Of a stretch of 64,000 nt of DNA, positions 45,901 to 57,156 are shown in pieces. Each line of letters starts with the position of its first letter. The stretch's first letter is position 1. The translations under genes were made by a program, and so were the position numbers. The DNA comes from Sedimenticola selenatireducens (GTDB taxonomy: Bacteria; Pseudomonadota; Gammaproteobacteria; Chromatiales; Chromatiaceae). The notes beneath the pieces were generated by a model. It was given only the letters and a program-made list of their open reading frames with translations, did no database searches and had not been told where the DNA came from. The DNA is taken from NCBI RefSeq assembly GCF_007625115.1, contig NZ_VMNH01000005.1, positions 248,001 to 312,000 on the forward strand. The letters run 5' to 3'.

Positions 45901-47442
45901 TTACCAAGTATGGTTGGCCTTGAAATCCTTGATGGCGTCATGCAGTGACTTGGCAATCTCGTCATTGTAATCAGCCGATGCATTGATCTGATCGCTCAGT
46001 GCTTTCTGATTGCTACGCATGTAGGAGTGCAGCGCTGCTTCAAAATCAACGATCTTGTTTGCAGGTACATCGTCCAGATAGCCTTCGTTGGCAGCGAACA
46101 GGGAGGTTGCCATCTCAGCAATAGAGAGCGGGCTGTACTGTGGCTGTTTCATCAGCTCAGTTACACGCTCACCACGCTCCAGCTGGGCACGGGTTGCGTC
46201 ATCCAGATCCGAAGCAAACTGAGAGAAAGCCGCCAACTCACGGAACTGAGCCAGTGCGAGACGAACACCACCACCCAACTTCTTGATGATCTTGGTCTGT
46301 GCGGCACCACCTACACGAGATACCGAAAGACCTGCATTAATAGCAGGACGGATACCTGCGTTGAACAGATCGGCTTCGAGGAAGATCTGACCATCCGTAA
46401 TGGAGATTACGTTGGTCGGTACGAACGCTGATACGTCACCGCCCTGGGTTTCAATGATGGGGAAGGCGGTCAATGAACCGGTCTTACCTTTCACTTCGCC
46501 GTTGGTAACCTTCTCAACAAACTCAGCATTAACTCGAGCAGAACGCTCCAGCAAACGAGAGTGGAGATAGAAAACGTCACCAGGATAGGCTTCACGACCG
46601 GGTGGACGACGCAGCAACAGGGAAACTTGACGATAAGCCCAAGCCTGCTTGGTCAAATCATCATAGATAATCATGGCGTCTTCGCCGCGATCACGGAAGT
46701 ACTCACCCATGGTTGCGCCAGCATAAGGTGCGATAAACTGCATTGCTGCAGAATCTGCTGCTGGTGCCGCAACGATGATGGTGTGGTCCATGGCACCGTG
46801 CTCTTCGAGCTTACGGACAACCTGTGCAATGGTAGAGTTTTTCTGACCAATCGCTACATAGATACACTTAACACCGGTACCTTTCTGGTTAATGATCGCG
46901 TCAATAGCGATAGCCGACTTACCCGTTTGACGATCGCCAATGATCAACTCACGCTGACCACGACCTACCGGTACCATAGCATCGATAGCTTTCAAACCAG
47001 TCTGAACAGGTTGATCAACCGACTTACGATCAATAACGCCTGGTGCTACCTTCTCAATTGGGGAGGTCTGGGTAAACTCCACAGCACCTTTACCGTCAAG
47101 AGGGTTACCCAATGAATCAACCACGCGACCGAGCAGACCTTCGCCGATCGGCACCTCCAGTACACGGCCGGTACACTTGACTGCATCGCCTTCTGAAAGG
47201 TGGGTGTATTCACCCAGGATTACCGCACCTACGGAGTCACGCTCCAGGTTGAGAACCAGACCATAGGTATTGCCTGGGAACTCCAGCATCTCGTATGACA
47301 TGGCATCTTCGAGGCCATGGATACGGGCGATACCGTCGGTGAGACTGATAATAGTGCCCTCGTTACGGGCTTCAGTCTTTAGATCGAACTTTTCGATCTT
47401 CTTTTTGATCAGCTCGCTGATCTCGGATGGATTGAGTTGCAT
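45901..47442 (-). CDS. atpA: ATP synthase F1 alpha subunit
   Basis: A 513-residue non-catalytic nucleotide-binding subunit, the same length as in E. coli. The P-loop GDRQTGKS is at 169-176, followed by [20 protein letters not shown] and the [17 protein letters not shown] signature. Confidence 0.97.
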   Translation of the reverse strand: MQLNPSEISELIKKKIEKFDLKTEARNEGTIISLTDGIARIHGLEDAMSYEMLEFPGNTYGLVLNLERDSVGAVILGEYTHLSEGDAVKCTGRVLEVPIGEGLLGRVVDSLGNPLDGKGAVEFTQTSPIEKVAPGVIDRKSVDQPVQTGLKAIDAMVPVGRGQRELIIGDRQTGKSAIAIDAIINQKGTGVKCIYVAIGQKNSTIAQVVRKLEEHGAMDHTIIVAAPAADSAAMQFIAPYAGATMGEYFRDRGEDAMIIYDDLTKQAWAYRQVSLLLRRPPGREAYPGDVFYLHSRLLERSARVNAEFVEKVTNGEVKGKTGSLTAFPIIETQGGDVSAFVPTNVISITDGQIFLEADLFNAGIRPAINAGLSVSRVGGAAQTKIIKKLGGGVRLALAQFRELAAFSQFASDLDDATRAQLERGERVTELMKQPQYSPLSIAEMATSLFAANEGYLDDVPANKIVDFEAALHSYMRSNQKALSDQINASADYNDEIAKSLHDAIKDFKANHTW

Positions 47443-47455
47443 GATGGCTTCTCGC

Positions 47456-47995
47456 TTAGATTCCTAATTCGTTCGCCAGTTGCTGCAGCTGCCCGCTGAC
47501 GGAACCGTCTATTACCATGTCACCTGCTCGGATGTGGAGACCACCAATCAGGCTGGCATCCTCTTCGCTTGTGACAATAATGTCGTATCCCAGTTTGGCT
47601 TTCAGCGCATCGGCTATTTGAGTTTCCTGATCCTGCTCCAAAGCATAAGCAGAGGTCACATGCACATGCAGTATCCTCTGGCTTTCCGCCTTGAACTGCT
47701 CGTAAAGAGCGGCTATCTCACCCGCAAGGGCAAGGCGACCATTCTCTACCAACACTCGAATCAGGTTCTGCCCCTCTTCATTGAAGCGGTCATCACCAAT
47801 TTCAAGGACAAGCTCGATCAAGCTGTTCTTGTCGAATTTGGGATTGGTAATAACCCCGGCCATGGTTGATTCTGCAACCACCGCCGCGAGAAACTCTAAA
47901 GTTTCTGACCATGGACCCAGTGTCTCGGTCTCTTGGGCTCGGCTAAATACCGCTTCGGCATAAGGACGGGCTATTGTGGTTGTTTCTCCAGCCAT
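47456..47995 (-). CDS. atpH: ATP synthase F1 delta subunit
   Basis: A 179-residue peripheral stalk subunit that joins b to alpha. The N-terminal helical domain has [16 protein letters not shown], and the C-terminal part has [26 protein letters not shown], the OSCP/delta signature. Confidence 0.95.
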   Translation of the reverse strand: MAGETTTIARPYAEAVFSRAQETETLGPWSETLEFLAAVVAESTMAGVITNPKFDKNSLIELVLEIGDDRFNEEGQNLIRVLVENGRLALAGEIAALYEQFKAESQRILHVHVTSAYALEQDQETQIADALKAKLGYDIIVTSEEDASLIGGLHIRAGDMVIDGSVSGQLQQLANELGI

Positions 47996-48004
47996 AGCTG
48001 CGCC

Positions 48005-48475
48005 TTAGATCTGTTGGGCCAGTTTTTCGACGATATCTTTGTGGGCTGCGATGTCGATCTCCTTACGAAGAATCTTTTCCGCACCCGATACCGCCAGCTC
48101 AGCTACCTGTCGACGCAGTTGTTCACGAGCACGATTAACTTCCTGCTCGATCTCCGCCTGGGCAGCAACAATAATACGTTCGCTTTCTGAACGTGCATTG
48201 CCTGTAGATTCATCAACAATCTCGGAAGCACGCTTCTGAGCTTGATTAACGATTTCTGCTGCTTGGCCTTTTGCTTCACGGATAACTTCTTTGGCGCGTT
48301 CTTTAGCCAACTCTTGTTCGTGTTGACCATGTTCCGCGGCCGCCAAGCCGTCTGCAATCTCCTTACGCCGTGTATCGAGTGCGCCCATGATGGGAGTCCA
48401 TACGAACTTCATCGTGAACCACACAAACACTGCAAAGGATAGAAGCTGACCAATAAGAGTCAGATTTATGTTCAT
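48005..48475 (-). CDS. atpF: ATP synthase Fo subunit b
   Basis: A 156-residue stator subunit, the length of E. coli AtpF. One N-terminal membrane helix ([20 protein letters not shown] then TMKFVW) is followed by a long charged helix. The usual motif [20 protein letters not shown] is present. Confidence 0.96.
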   Translation of the reverse strand: MNINLTLIGQLLSFAVFVWFTMKFVWTPIMGALDTRRKEIADGLAAAEHGQHEQELAKERAKEVIREAKGQAAEIVNQAQKRASEIVDESTGNARSESERIIVAAQAEIEQEVNRAREQLRRQVAELAVSGAEKILRKEIDIAAHKDIVEKLAQQI

Positions 48476-48533
48476 CCCGGATTTACCTCGCTTTTGACGA
48501 GATGAAAGTCAGTATGTTCGAGAGAAGCCAAAA

Positions 48534-49716
<1,183 letters not shown>

Positions 49717-50091
49717 TTAGTCCAAAAGTTGGATGATCACTATTGGCATCATCTGCACCAGCAGAAAAACGCCAAATAGGGCCCCAACACTCAGTGGCTT
49801 GATCCAGAGGATAACCCCTGCAAAAAGCAAACCCGTCAGAACGAGTTTCAAAATTTCTGCCCCGTAAAAGCGGGCGAGTAACTTACCTGGCTCTTGTGCG
49901 GTGTAGCGGACAAATATCCGATACGCAAAAAGGGCGTTCGCCAGGGTTGCGATCACACCCCCTGCTAAACCTGAGTAAGCAAAAACACCCCCTGCGACGA
50001 CCAGCAAGAGCAAAGCCGCAGTCAATGTAGCTACCAGTTGTACCAGGATGGTGCGGTAGGCTTGACGCTTATCTGCCAGATGCATCAGCAA
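49717..50091 (-). CDS. atpI: ATP synthase assembly protein I
   Basis: A 124-residue membrane protein with four predicted helices and the AtpI-type FLLVQMMPIVI end. It is the first gene of the atp operon, and its role is in c-ring assembly. Sequence conservation is low, so the call leans on position and topology. Confidence 0.88.
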   Translation of the reverse strand: MLMHLADKRQAYRTILVQLVATLTAALLLLVVAGGVFAYSGLAGGVIATLANALFAYRIFVRYTAQEPGKLLARFYGAEILKLVLTGLLFAGVILWIKPLSVGALFGVFLLVQMMPIVIIQLLD

Positions 50092-50116
50092 AGATCTCCA
50101 GCAGTCAAAAACCGTA

Positions 50117-50148
50117 CTTAAAAAGCCGGCGCAGTATAAATGCTGCGC
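50117..50148 (-). terminator. Rho-independent terminator of parAB
   Basis: On the minus strand the stem GCGCAG / CTGCGC (50129-50148) with an 8-nt loop is followed by CGGCTTTTT. It lies about 85 nt after the parB stop and before the atp operon. The rest of the 142-bp gap must contain the atp promoter. Confidence 0.7.
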
Positions 50149-50233
50149 TGCATAAGGTCAAACGATGGGCGAATAAATTTTTTGATTATCCACTGAAACA
50201 GGCTTAATGGTTTGCACAAAAACAGGATTTAAC

Positions 50234-51118
50234 CTACTGAATATGCTCAAGAATGCCGTCCAGCTCATCCAAACTGTTATAACTTATAATCAATTTTCCC
50301 TTACCGCCGCTACCTTGTTGTAGCTTCACACGAGCGCCTAATCGCTCGGTAAGGTCCGTCTCCAGTGAACGCACATTCGGATCTTCCTTGACCGGCGCTT
50401 TACTCTTAGCGCCTTCCGGCCCTTCACCCTGAAGTCGACGTACCAGCTTTTCAGTCTCACGCACTGATAGTCCCTGGAGACTCACTTGGCGTGCGGCTTC
50501 GCTCTGCAGGGCCCCTTTCAAGCCAAGCAGGGCACGGGCGTGGCCCATCTCTATGCGGCCCTCTTCAATCAGGGTTTTCACATCAGGATTAAGTTCAAGC
50601 AGACGTAGCAGGTTGGTGACCGTGGTGCGGGACTTGCCTACCGCACGAGCAATCTCCTGATGAGTCAGTTCGAATTCATTCAACAGACGGTGCAGCGCAC
50701 CGGCCTCTTCCAGAGGATTGAGATCATCTCGCTGAATATTTTCGATCAGCCCCATCGCCATGGCGGTCTGGTCATTCACATCCCGAATAACCACCGGAAT
50801 CTCGCTTAGCCCGGCTTGCTGTGTGGCGCGCCAACGTCGTTCACCGGCAATGATCTCGTACTCGTTATTATCGACAGGACGCACCACGATGGGCTGAACG
50901 ACACCCTGTGCCGCGATGGAATCTGCCAGTTCCTGCAAACTATCCGGATTGAAGTCCCGGCGCGGTTGATAACGACCCCGACGTATCCGATCCACCGGCA
51001 GGGAAGTCAGGTTATCGGAAGCCCTTGCTTCAGCCGGGGCATCTTCAGATTCTCTGCTTACGGCATTACCCAGGAGGGCATCCAGTCCGCGTCCGAGGCC
51101 TCTTTTCTTTGCTGCCAT
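50234..51118 (-). CDS. parB: Chromosome partitioning protein ParB
   Basis: A 294-residue CTP-dependent DNA clamp that loads at parS. The ParB N-domain has GRYQPRRDFNPDSLQELADS and the CTP motif EIIAGERRWRATQQAG. The helix-turn-helix is around LTHQEIARAVGKSRTTVTNLLRLL, and the C-terminal dimerisation domain contains GKGKLIISYNSLDELD. The start MAAKKRGLGRGLDALLG is canonical. It is 45 nt after parA. Confidence 0.96.
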   Translation of the reverse strand: MAAKKRGLGRGLDALLGNAVSRESEDAPAEARASDNLTSLPVDRIRRGRYQPRRDFNPDSLQELADSIAAQGVVQPIVVRPVDNNEYEIIAGERRWRATQQAGLSEIPVVIRDVNDQTAMAMGLIENIQRDDLNPLEEAGALHRLLNEFELTHQEIARAVGKSRTTVTNLLRLLELNPDVKTLIEEGRIEMGHARALLGLKGALQSEAARQVSLQGLSVRETEKLVRRLQGEGPEGAKSKAPVKEDPNVRSLETDLTERLGARVKLQQGSGGKGKLIISYNSLDELDGILEHIQ

Positions 51119-51163
51119 GTTCTGGTTCCAAAATACGCGTGTCGCAGTGCGACAAGATTTTTA

Positions 51164-51949
51164 TTATGCCTGTGCGGCCACTCGTTTTTCCTGTCGGCGC
51201 AGGAGCTCGCTGGCCATCGCCAGATAAGAGACTGCACCCCGTGAGCTTTTATCATACAGTAAAACCGGTAATCCATGGCTGGGCGCCTCGGCTACCCGCA
51301 CATTCCGCGGAATGATTGTCCGGAAAACCTGATCGCCGAAATGTTGGATCAGCTGAGCCGACACCTCATTGGTCAAATTGTTTCTCGGATCATGCATGGT
51401 GCGAACGATGCCGTCGATTACCAGATGACTGTTACGGCTGCCCTGAATCTGCTTGATGGTGCTGATCAGCGCCGATAGTCCCTCAAGGGCATAGTATTCA
51501 CACTGTAATGGGATCAATACACCGTCCGCGGCCACCAAGGCATTCACCGTCAACATATTGAGCGAGGGGGGGCAATCGATCACGATATAATCGTAGCGAT
51601 CTTTAGCGCCTGCAAGGGCCAGACTGAGCCGCTTCTCTTTTAGCGGCACATTCATCAAACCCACTTCTGCAGCCGTAAGATCAGCATTGGCAGGGAGTAC
51701 GTCAAAGCCCGCTGCAGGCGTCTTCACCACGGCTTCGGAGAAAGTCGATTCGCCGAGCAGGACATCACAGCTGGAGCTGGAGAGATTATGTTTATCCACG
51801 CCGCTGCCCATAGTCGCGTTGCCCTGTGGATCCAGATCCACCAGCAGCACCTTACGTCTGAATGAGGCCAACGAGGCCGCCAGGTTGACTGCCGTTGTGG
51901 TCTTCCCTACGCCACCCTTCTGATTTGCGACACAAATTATCCGACCCAT
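51164..51949 (-). CDS. parA: Chromosome partitioning ATPase ParA (Soj)
   Basis: A 261-residue Walker-type ATPase without an N-terminal DNA-binding domain (chromosomal class). It has the deviant Walker A KGGVGKTT at 11-18, VDLDPQGNATMGSG and YDYIVIDCPPSL. It pairs with parB for origin segregation. Confidence 0.96.
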   Translation of the reverse strand: MGRIICVANQKGGVGKTTTAVNLAASLASFRRKVLLVDLDPQGNATMGSGVDKHNLSSSSCDVLLGESTFSEAVVKTPAAGFDVLPANADLTAAEVGLMNVPLKEKRLSLALAGAKDRYDYIVIDCPPSLNMLTVNALVAADGVLIPLQCEYYALEGLSALISTIKQIQGSRNSHLVIDGIVRTMHDPRNNLTNEVSAQLIQHFGDQVFRTIIPRNVRVAEAPSHGLPVLLYDKSSRGAVSYLAMASELLRRQEKRVAAQA

Positions 51950-52145
51950 AACCTAATTCCACGCTTGTTAACCGGCTGTGCCAGGTATGCCTAATCCCTT
52001 TCTCGTCTAAAATATCGAGCGAGCCGTTGAGAATATCAGAAAGCAGGGGAGATGCACGACCTTTACCCCATGATTCCCCCTAAAATTTCTCATTGTGCAG
52101 GCAAATCTACTCAACTGGTCGAATATGAATCCCCTGAAGGCTGAA

Positions 52146-52439
52146 TTACTTGAACAGATCTTCAGCAGCCTGACGGAGATTCTGGTTGGCCGTGTTGCCT
52201 TCTGAATCAAGCTCCGCTGTGGCTTCGAAGAATTCGCAATAATTGGCCCGCTCCTTCGCCATAACCCTTTCTGCCATCGGTTCCTGGCACTGATTAGTCC
52301 GGGCAGGATCATACCAGCGGCAGTTACGACAGACTCGGGTGGGTTTACCGCAGGCTAGGCAGGCCGTCTCTCGCCCATAGTCGGCGGCTGACAATTCAGC
52401 ACCACAGTGCCAACATTTCCCAATGATTGATCTGGTCAC
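52146..52439 (-). CDS. Small zinc-ribbon protein, conserved hypothetical
   Basis: A 97-residue protein with eight cysteines in CWHCG, ACLACGK, VCRNCRWY and later CQEP / YCEFF, an arrangement for one or two zinc sites. I chose the GTG at 52437-52439 because AAAGGAGGAGAG lies just upstream. The Cys pattern followed by WYDPARTNQCQEP suggests a known conserved hypothetical family, but I cannot name its function. It lies upstream of parA with a 196-bp gap. Confidence 0.65.
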   Translation of the reverse strand: MTRSIIGKCWHCGAELSAADYGRETACLACGKPTRVCRNCRWYDPARTNQCQEPMAERVMAKERANYCEFFEATAELDSEGNTANQNLRQAAEDLFK

Positions 52440-52638
52440 CTGCTCTCCTCCTTTAGACGTTTGGAGCCACAACGATAGCTCACTAGCGGCGGCACAAGGC
52501 CAGTCTACTCCAAAAAAAGAATCCCGCGGAGTGATTCACAACCGGTTCTAACCTTGAAGTTCTGCCTTGGGTAACGCATATTTACCTGACATGGGTATTT
52601 ACCCTGACTCGTCACAACCGGTGGCAAAGGACTATCTA

Positions 52639-53019
52639 ATGTATGAAACATTGCGAGAACTGGGCGTTACCGATCTTGACCGGATTGAGAAATATACCCT
52701 GAGGCAAGAGGGTGATGAAGATATTCTGAAGATCTATTTCAAACGCAAGAAGGGCGATCTTTTCGCCCATAGCATGAAGTTCCGCCATGGTCGCTCCAAA
52801 AAGATGGTGCAAGTAGACAGTGGCACACACAAATACAAAGAGGTGAGCGAAATCTCACCGACCATGCTGAAATTAACCCAAGAGCTGGATCAGGTGGTGC
52901 GGCATGAAGAGAGTGTCTCTGACTTCAAGAAGCGGATCATCAACGATATCGATCACCTGGAGGCGGTAATGAAACGCAAACTGGATCAGCTGAGGAGTGA
53001 TATCGAAAACCTCGACTAA
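52639..53019 (+). CDS. DUF3461 family protein
   Basis: A 126-residue soluble protein. MYETLRELGVTDLDRIEKYT then LRQEGDEDILKIYF, with SGTHKYKEVSEISP, is the pattern of DUF3461, small gammaproteobacterial proteins of unknown function. The C-terminal third is a predicted coiled coil (LEAVMKRKLDQLRSDIENLD). ATG 52639 has AAGGA upstream and is preferred over 52567. Confidence 0.78.
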   Translation: MYETLRELGVTDLDRIEKYTLRQEGDEDILKIYFKRKKGDLFAHSMKFRHGRSKKMVQVDSGTHKYKEVSEISPTMLKLTQELDQVVRHEESVSDFKKRIINDIDHLEAVMKRKLDQLRSDIENLD

Positions 53020-53039
53020 ATCTGCCTGATCACACTTCC

Positions 53040-53489
53040 CTAGGATCGGTTTTTCGCCAGAAACCGATCCAGCTGATTGGCAAAGGCCTGACGATCACGT
53101 TTATCCAGGGTAGGGGGGCCTCCTGTGTTGACCCCACTGCTACGCAATTCTTCCATAAAATTGCGCATGGAAAGCCGCTCCCGAATATTCTCCCGGGTAT
53201 ACATCTCCCCGCGCGGATTGAGCGCATAGGCACCTTTCTCTATGGCGCCCGATGCCAGAGGGATGTCTGCGGTAATCACCAGATCACCAGCCACCGCCTG
53301 ACGAATAATCTCATTGTCCGCCACATCAAACCCGGCCGGTACCTGTATGGATCGAATAAAGGACGATGCAGGTGTCTTTATAGGCTGATTCGCCACCAGT
53401 ATTACCGGAAGGCTCAAGCGTTCGGCCACCCGAAACAGGATCTCTTTGATTACATTGGGGCAGGCATCCGCATCAACCCAGATCTGCAT
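53040..53489 (-). CDS. YaiI/YqxD family protein (DUF188)
   Basis: A 149-residue protein of the UPF0178/DUF188 family, a PIN-like fold. [35 protein letters not shown] and [20 protein letters not shown] are family hallmarks with conserved acidic residues suited to metal binding. Nuclease activity has not been shown here. It is 18 nt downstream of rsmG and probably in its operon. Confidence 0.9.
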   Translation of the reverse strand: MQIWVDADACPNVIKEILFRVAERLSLPVILVANQPIKTPASSFIRSIQVPAGFDVADNEIIRQAVAGDLVITADIPLASGAIEKGAYALNPRGEMYTRENIRERLSMRNFMEELRSSGVNTGGPPTLDKRDRQAFANQLDRFLAKNRS

Positions 53490-53507
53490 TATATTCTCCT
53501 GCTAAGA

Positions 53508-54146
53508 TTAGGCTGGTTTTACCAGTAGGGCATGACGCTCGCCATCACTGCCATGCACCTTAAGGGCTTCAACATCAATTCGATAACCCTCCGCTACCAA
53601 TTCTGCAATCTCATCACTGGGTATGGTGCCTTTCATCGCCAGCAGTAGACCCTCTCTTGCCAAAAGATGGTGGGTCAATTGCACCATCTTCGGCAGGGCG
53701 GCAAAGGCACGTGAGGTAATGGTGTCAAAGGAAACATCCGAGCGGTAGGCCTCTACCCGTGCCTGCACAACCTCTACATTCTGCAACCCCAGTGTAGTTA
53801 TCGCCTGTTGGATGAAGCGGGTCTTTTTTCCGTTTGAATCGATCAGGGTGAATTGGCAGGCAGGTCTGGCCACGGCAAGGGGAATACCCGGCAATCCAGG
53901 ACCTGTACCCACATCCAGAATGCGCTGGCCTTGTATCAGATGCAGGATAGACAGGCTATCGAGCAGCTGCCGGGAAACCATCTCATTGGCATCCCGGATG
54001 GCGGTAAGATTAAAGGCCTGGTTCCATTTGAATAACAACGCGAGATAATCCAGCAAGGATTTCTGCTGCAGTTCAGACAGATCGACCTCCATCGCCTGAA
54101 GACCCTCATGGAGTTGGCGTTGCCACAACGCCCTATCAATGCTCAT
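53508..54146 (-). CDS. rsmG: 16S rRNA (guanine527-N7)-methyltransferase RsmG
   Basis: A 212-residue SAM-dependent enzyme modifying G527 of 16S rRNA. The SAM motif is [20 protein letters not shown], preceded by [12 protein letters not shown] and followed by [13 protein letters not shown]. It overlaps mnmG by 4 nt, the classical gidA-gidB order. Confidence 0.95.
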   Translation of the reverse strand: MSIDRALWQRQLHEGLQAMEVDLSELQQKSLLDYLALLFKWNQAFNLTAIRDANEMVSRQLLDSLSILHLIQGQRILDVGTGPGLPGIPLAVARPACQFTLIDSNGKKTRFIQQAITTLGLQNVEVVQARVEAYRSDVSFDTITSRAFAALPKMVQLTHHLLAREGLLLAMKGTIPSDEIAELVAEGYRIDVEALKVHGSDGERHALLVKPA

Positions 54147-56014
54147 GATTTCCGCTTCAGATGGATCAGCAACAGAGAGATGGCGGCCGGCGTCATACCG
54201 GGAATCCTTCCGGCCTGACCAATGGTAGCAGGTTGGCTTTTAATCAACTTTTCACGGACCTCCGTTGAAAGACCGCGCACCTTGGCAAAATCAAAACCCT
54301 CTGGCAGTTTTAAGCTTTCGTTTGCCCGCTGTCGTTCAATCTCCACCTCCTGACGCTTGATGTAGCCGGCATATCGCGCTTGTATCTCCAACTGCTCCGC
54401 AGCAGCACCATCGGCTATTGGCGGACTCAACTCTGGGATCGCACAAAGCTCTGCGTAGTTCACATCCGGACGCGCAAGCAGATCCAACGCCCGTGTCTCT
54501 TTCGAAATAGGTGTACCAAATGCAGCCGTTACCTGCGCGGCGATGGCCGAGTTGGGCTGCACCCAGATATCGCGCAGACGCTGCTGTTCCCGTTCAATGG
54601 CCTCTCGTTTCTGTGCAAAACGTTGCCAACGTTCATCTGGAACAAGCCCCAGTTTCCGGCCTTGCGCCGTGAGACGCAGATCCGCGTTATCTTCCCGCAA
54701 CATCAATCGGAACTCTGCCCGACTGGTAAACATCCGGTAGGGCTCCTGAGTGCCCTTGGTAATCAAATCATCCACCAGAACACCTAAATAGGCTTCATCA
54801 CGACGCGGACACCAAGCATCTTGATCGCGAATTTTCAACACGGCATTCAGGCCCGCCAACAGACCCTGGGCAGCCGCTTCTTCGTAGCCCGTCGTACCAT
54901 TGATCTGTCCGGCAAAAAACAACCCATTGATAAAGCGTGTTTCGAGGCTCGGTCGCAGATCTCTAGGATCAAAATAATCATACTCAATCGCGTAACCCGG
55001 TCGCATAATCCTGGCCTGTTCAAAGCCAACCATTGAGCGCACCAGCTCATACTGCACATCAAAGGGAAGGGAGGTGGAGATACCGTTTGGATACACCTCA
55101 TTACAGTCCAGCCCTTCCGGCTCAATAAAGATCTGATGAGCATTTTTATCGGCAAAACGCACTACCTTATCCTCAATCGAGGGGCAGTAGCGTGGGCCGA
55201 CACCTTCAATCACACCGGTATACATGGGTGAACGGGACATGCCGCCACGGATAATCTCATGGGTCCGTTCATTGGTGTGGGTGATGTGACAGCTGACCTG
55301 ACGGGGATGCTCTTCCCTTGATCCCATAAATGAGAACACGGGTGCCGGGTCATCCCCTGGTTGCGCCTGTAACTGTGAATAGTCGATAGTCCGACTATCG
55401 ATCCGCGGAGGCGTGCCGGTCTTGAGCCGGGCCACATTGAGCGGCAGTTCCCGCAATCGCGCCGAAAGTGCATTAGCGGGTGGATCACCAGCACGCCCAC
55501 CTTCATAGTTGTTTAACCCAATATGAATACGGCCACCCAGAAAAGTGCCTGTCGTCAGTACCACCGCCTTAGCGAGAAACTTGAGACCCATCTGGGTTAT
55601 GACGCCGGTAACCTGGTCATTCTCTACAATCAGGTCATCCACCGCCTGCTGGAACAGATCCAGATTAGGCTGATTTTCTAAGGCATAGCGAACCGCCGCC
55701 TTATAGCGTACCCGATCGGCCTGGGCGCGAGTCGCCCTGACCGCAGGTCCCTTGCTTGCATTAAGTATGCGGAACTGAATGCCACCTAAATCCGTAGCCC
55801 TGGCCATTACGCCGCCTAAGGCATCGACCTCTTTGACTAGATGGCCTTTGCCTATCCCACCAATAGCAGGATTGCAGCTCATCTGACCTAGGGTCTCAAT
55901 ATTGTGACTGAGAAGGAGGGTACGCGCGCCCATTCGGGCCGCCGCCAAGGCCGCTTCTGTGCCGGCATGTCCGCCACCCACAACAATCACATCATAACTA
56001 TCGGTATAAAACAT
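54143..56014 (-). CDS. mnmG: tRNA uridine-5-carboxymethylaminomethyl modification enzyme MnmG (GidA)
   Basis: A 623-residue FAD enzyme that, with MnmE, modifies the wobble uridine of several tRNAs. It has the FAD motif [19 protein letters not shown] and the signatures [32 protein letters not shown] and [23 protein letters not shown]. MnmE is not in the window. The gene is usually close to oriC, but the flanks here do not contain one. Confidence 0.96.
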   Translation of the reverse strand: MFYTDSYDVIVVGGGHAGTEAALAAARMGARTLLLSHNIETLGQMSCNPAIGGIGKGHLVKEVDALGGVMARATDLGGIQFRILNASKGPAVRATRAQADRVRYKAAVRYALENQPNLDLFQQAVDDLIVENDQVTGVITQMGLKFLAKAVVLTTGTFLGGRIHIGLNNYEGGRAGDPPANALSARLRELPLNVARLKTGTPPRIDSRTIDYSQLQAQPGDDPAPVFSFMGSREEHPRQVSCHITHTNERTHEIIRGGMSRSPMYTGVIEGVGPRYCPSIEDKVVRFADKNAHQIFIEPEGLDCNEVYPNGISTSLPFDVQYELVRSMVGFEQARIMRPGYAIEYDYFDPRDLRPSLETRFINGLFFAGQINGTTGYEEAAAQGLLAGLNAVLKIRDQDAWCPRRDEAYLGVLVDDLITKGTQEPYRMFTSRAEFRLMLREDNADLRLTAQGRKLGLVPDERWQRFAQKREAIEREQQRLRDIWVQPNSAIAAQVTAAFGTPISKETRALDLLARPDVNYAELCAIPELSPPIADGAAAEQLEIQARYAGYIKRQEVEIERQRANESLKLPEGFDFAKVRGLSTEVREKLIKSQPATIGQAGRIPGMTPAAISLLLIHLKRKS

Positions 56015-56154
56015 GTTGACTCAAGTGTTAAATAGATCAGCCTAATAGTGTACCCCTTGAGGACGATTTGCTGAAACAGGCCTGTTCCCATTTAAATTTA
56101 ATGGGAATGCTATTGAGGCAGGCGGCTCAACCACCCTATTTGCCGGGAACTGTC

Positions 56155-57156
56155 CTAAGGAACCGTATTGCGTAGGTCTCGAAAAGAAATTCCTAGACTG
56201 ATGAAACACCCGATGCCAACACCAAGCGGCACAACTGTAATCAACAAATTATAAAGTAATGAAGCCGCAATCGACTCCTCCTGGCTTATTCCAAAAGGTA
56301 ACAGACCCACTACAAAGGCCGCCTGAATGGTACCGATAAACCCAGGGGCGGTAGGCAATGACATCCCGACTGCGGATAGAAATAACACAATAGCCGCGGC
56401 CGCAAGCGATATCTCAATATTGAGTGCAAGCAGGGTCAAATAGAGTGAAGTCAGCATTGCTAACCAAGTCAGTACACTCAGAAAGATAACTTTGAGCAGA
56501 ATCGCTCCCTTTCGCAAAACTGTCACACCCTCTATGGCATCCTCAATCCATCTTTTAACGGTTATTAAAAATACTTTAGACGGCAGGGAGTCGAACAGGG
56601 CCTTCAGAAAAGATCTGGTATGCGGGGGAGAGAAGAGGAGCAGTGCAATTGGAATGATGGCAAGCAATATCAGGTAACTCACCGTCATTACAAAACTGTT
56701 CAGCAGATCTGAATGAAATGTGACGAAAACAAAAGAACATAACAAAAAAATAAGCACCATCAATAAATCAAATATTTTTTCTAACGCAATGGTTGATAGT
56801 GCAGTGAATGCCGCGACAGGATAGCGGCGAGAGAGGAGAATAGCCCGAGTGATCTCACCCGCTTGAAACGGCAGTAGAATATTTCCAGCATAACCTAGCA
56901 TCACATAGGGGATTAATTGTTCGGTTGAGAGATTAATTTTTGATGAGAGCAGTAAATGCCACCGGTATGTTTTAAAAACAAAAAAAAGCGCGTAGGCAAA
57001 AAGCGCCCAAAGAATCATTTTACCGTCTATCTGCTGGCTGCCAATTTGCCAAACATCCGCCAACTTGACATTGCGAAGTGCAAGCCACAGAAACAGTATT
57101 GATAAGGCAATACCACCCAGAAATAGTAAGCGCTTTCTAACGGTTGGCGAATTCAT
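56155..57156 (-). CDS. LPG-synthase/UPF0104-type membrane protein, putative lipid flippase
   Basis: A 333-residue protein with about eight membrane helices of the lysylphosphatidylglycerol synthase transmembrane (UPF0104/YbhN, AglD-type) family. Typical stretches are TYRWHLLL, MLGYAGNILLPFQAGEITRA (the G-N-xx-P-xx-GE-xx-RA core) and SLPTAPGFIGTIQAAFVVGL. Members are proposed to flip or handle lipid-linked glycans. It is the last gene of the six-gene glycan operon and overlaps the GT-C-like gene by 20 nt. Confidence 0.82.
   Translation of the reverse strand: MNSPTVRKRLLFLGGIALSILFLWLALRNVKLADVWQIGSQQIDGKMILWALFAYALFFVFKTYRWHLLLSSKINLSTEQLIPYVMLGYAGNILLPFQAGEITRAILLSRRYPVAAFTALSTIALEKIFDLLMVLIFLLCSFVFVTFHSDLLNSFVMTVSYLILLAIIPIALLLFSPPHTRSFLKALFDSLPSKVFLITVKRWIEDAIEGVTVLRKGAILLKVIFLSVLTWLAMLTSLYLTLLALNIEISLAAAAIVLFLSAVGMSLPTAPGFIGTIQAAFVVGLLPFGISQEESIAASLLYNLLITVVPLGVGIGCFISLGISFRDLRNTVP

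Noticed and set aside
50186-50194. DnaA-box-like TTATCCACT upstream of the atp operon, and mnmG as an oriC marker
   Set aside because: A single imperfect box with no AT-rich unwinding region or dnaA gene; the mnmG flank is only 140 bp and also lacks boxes.
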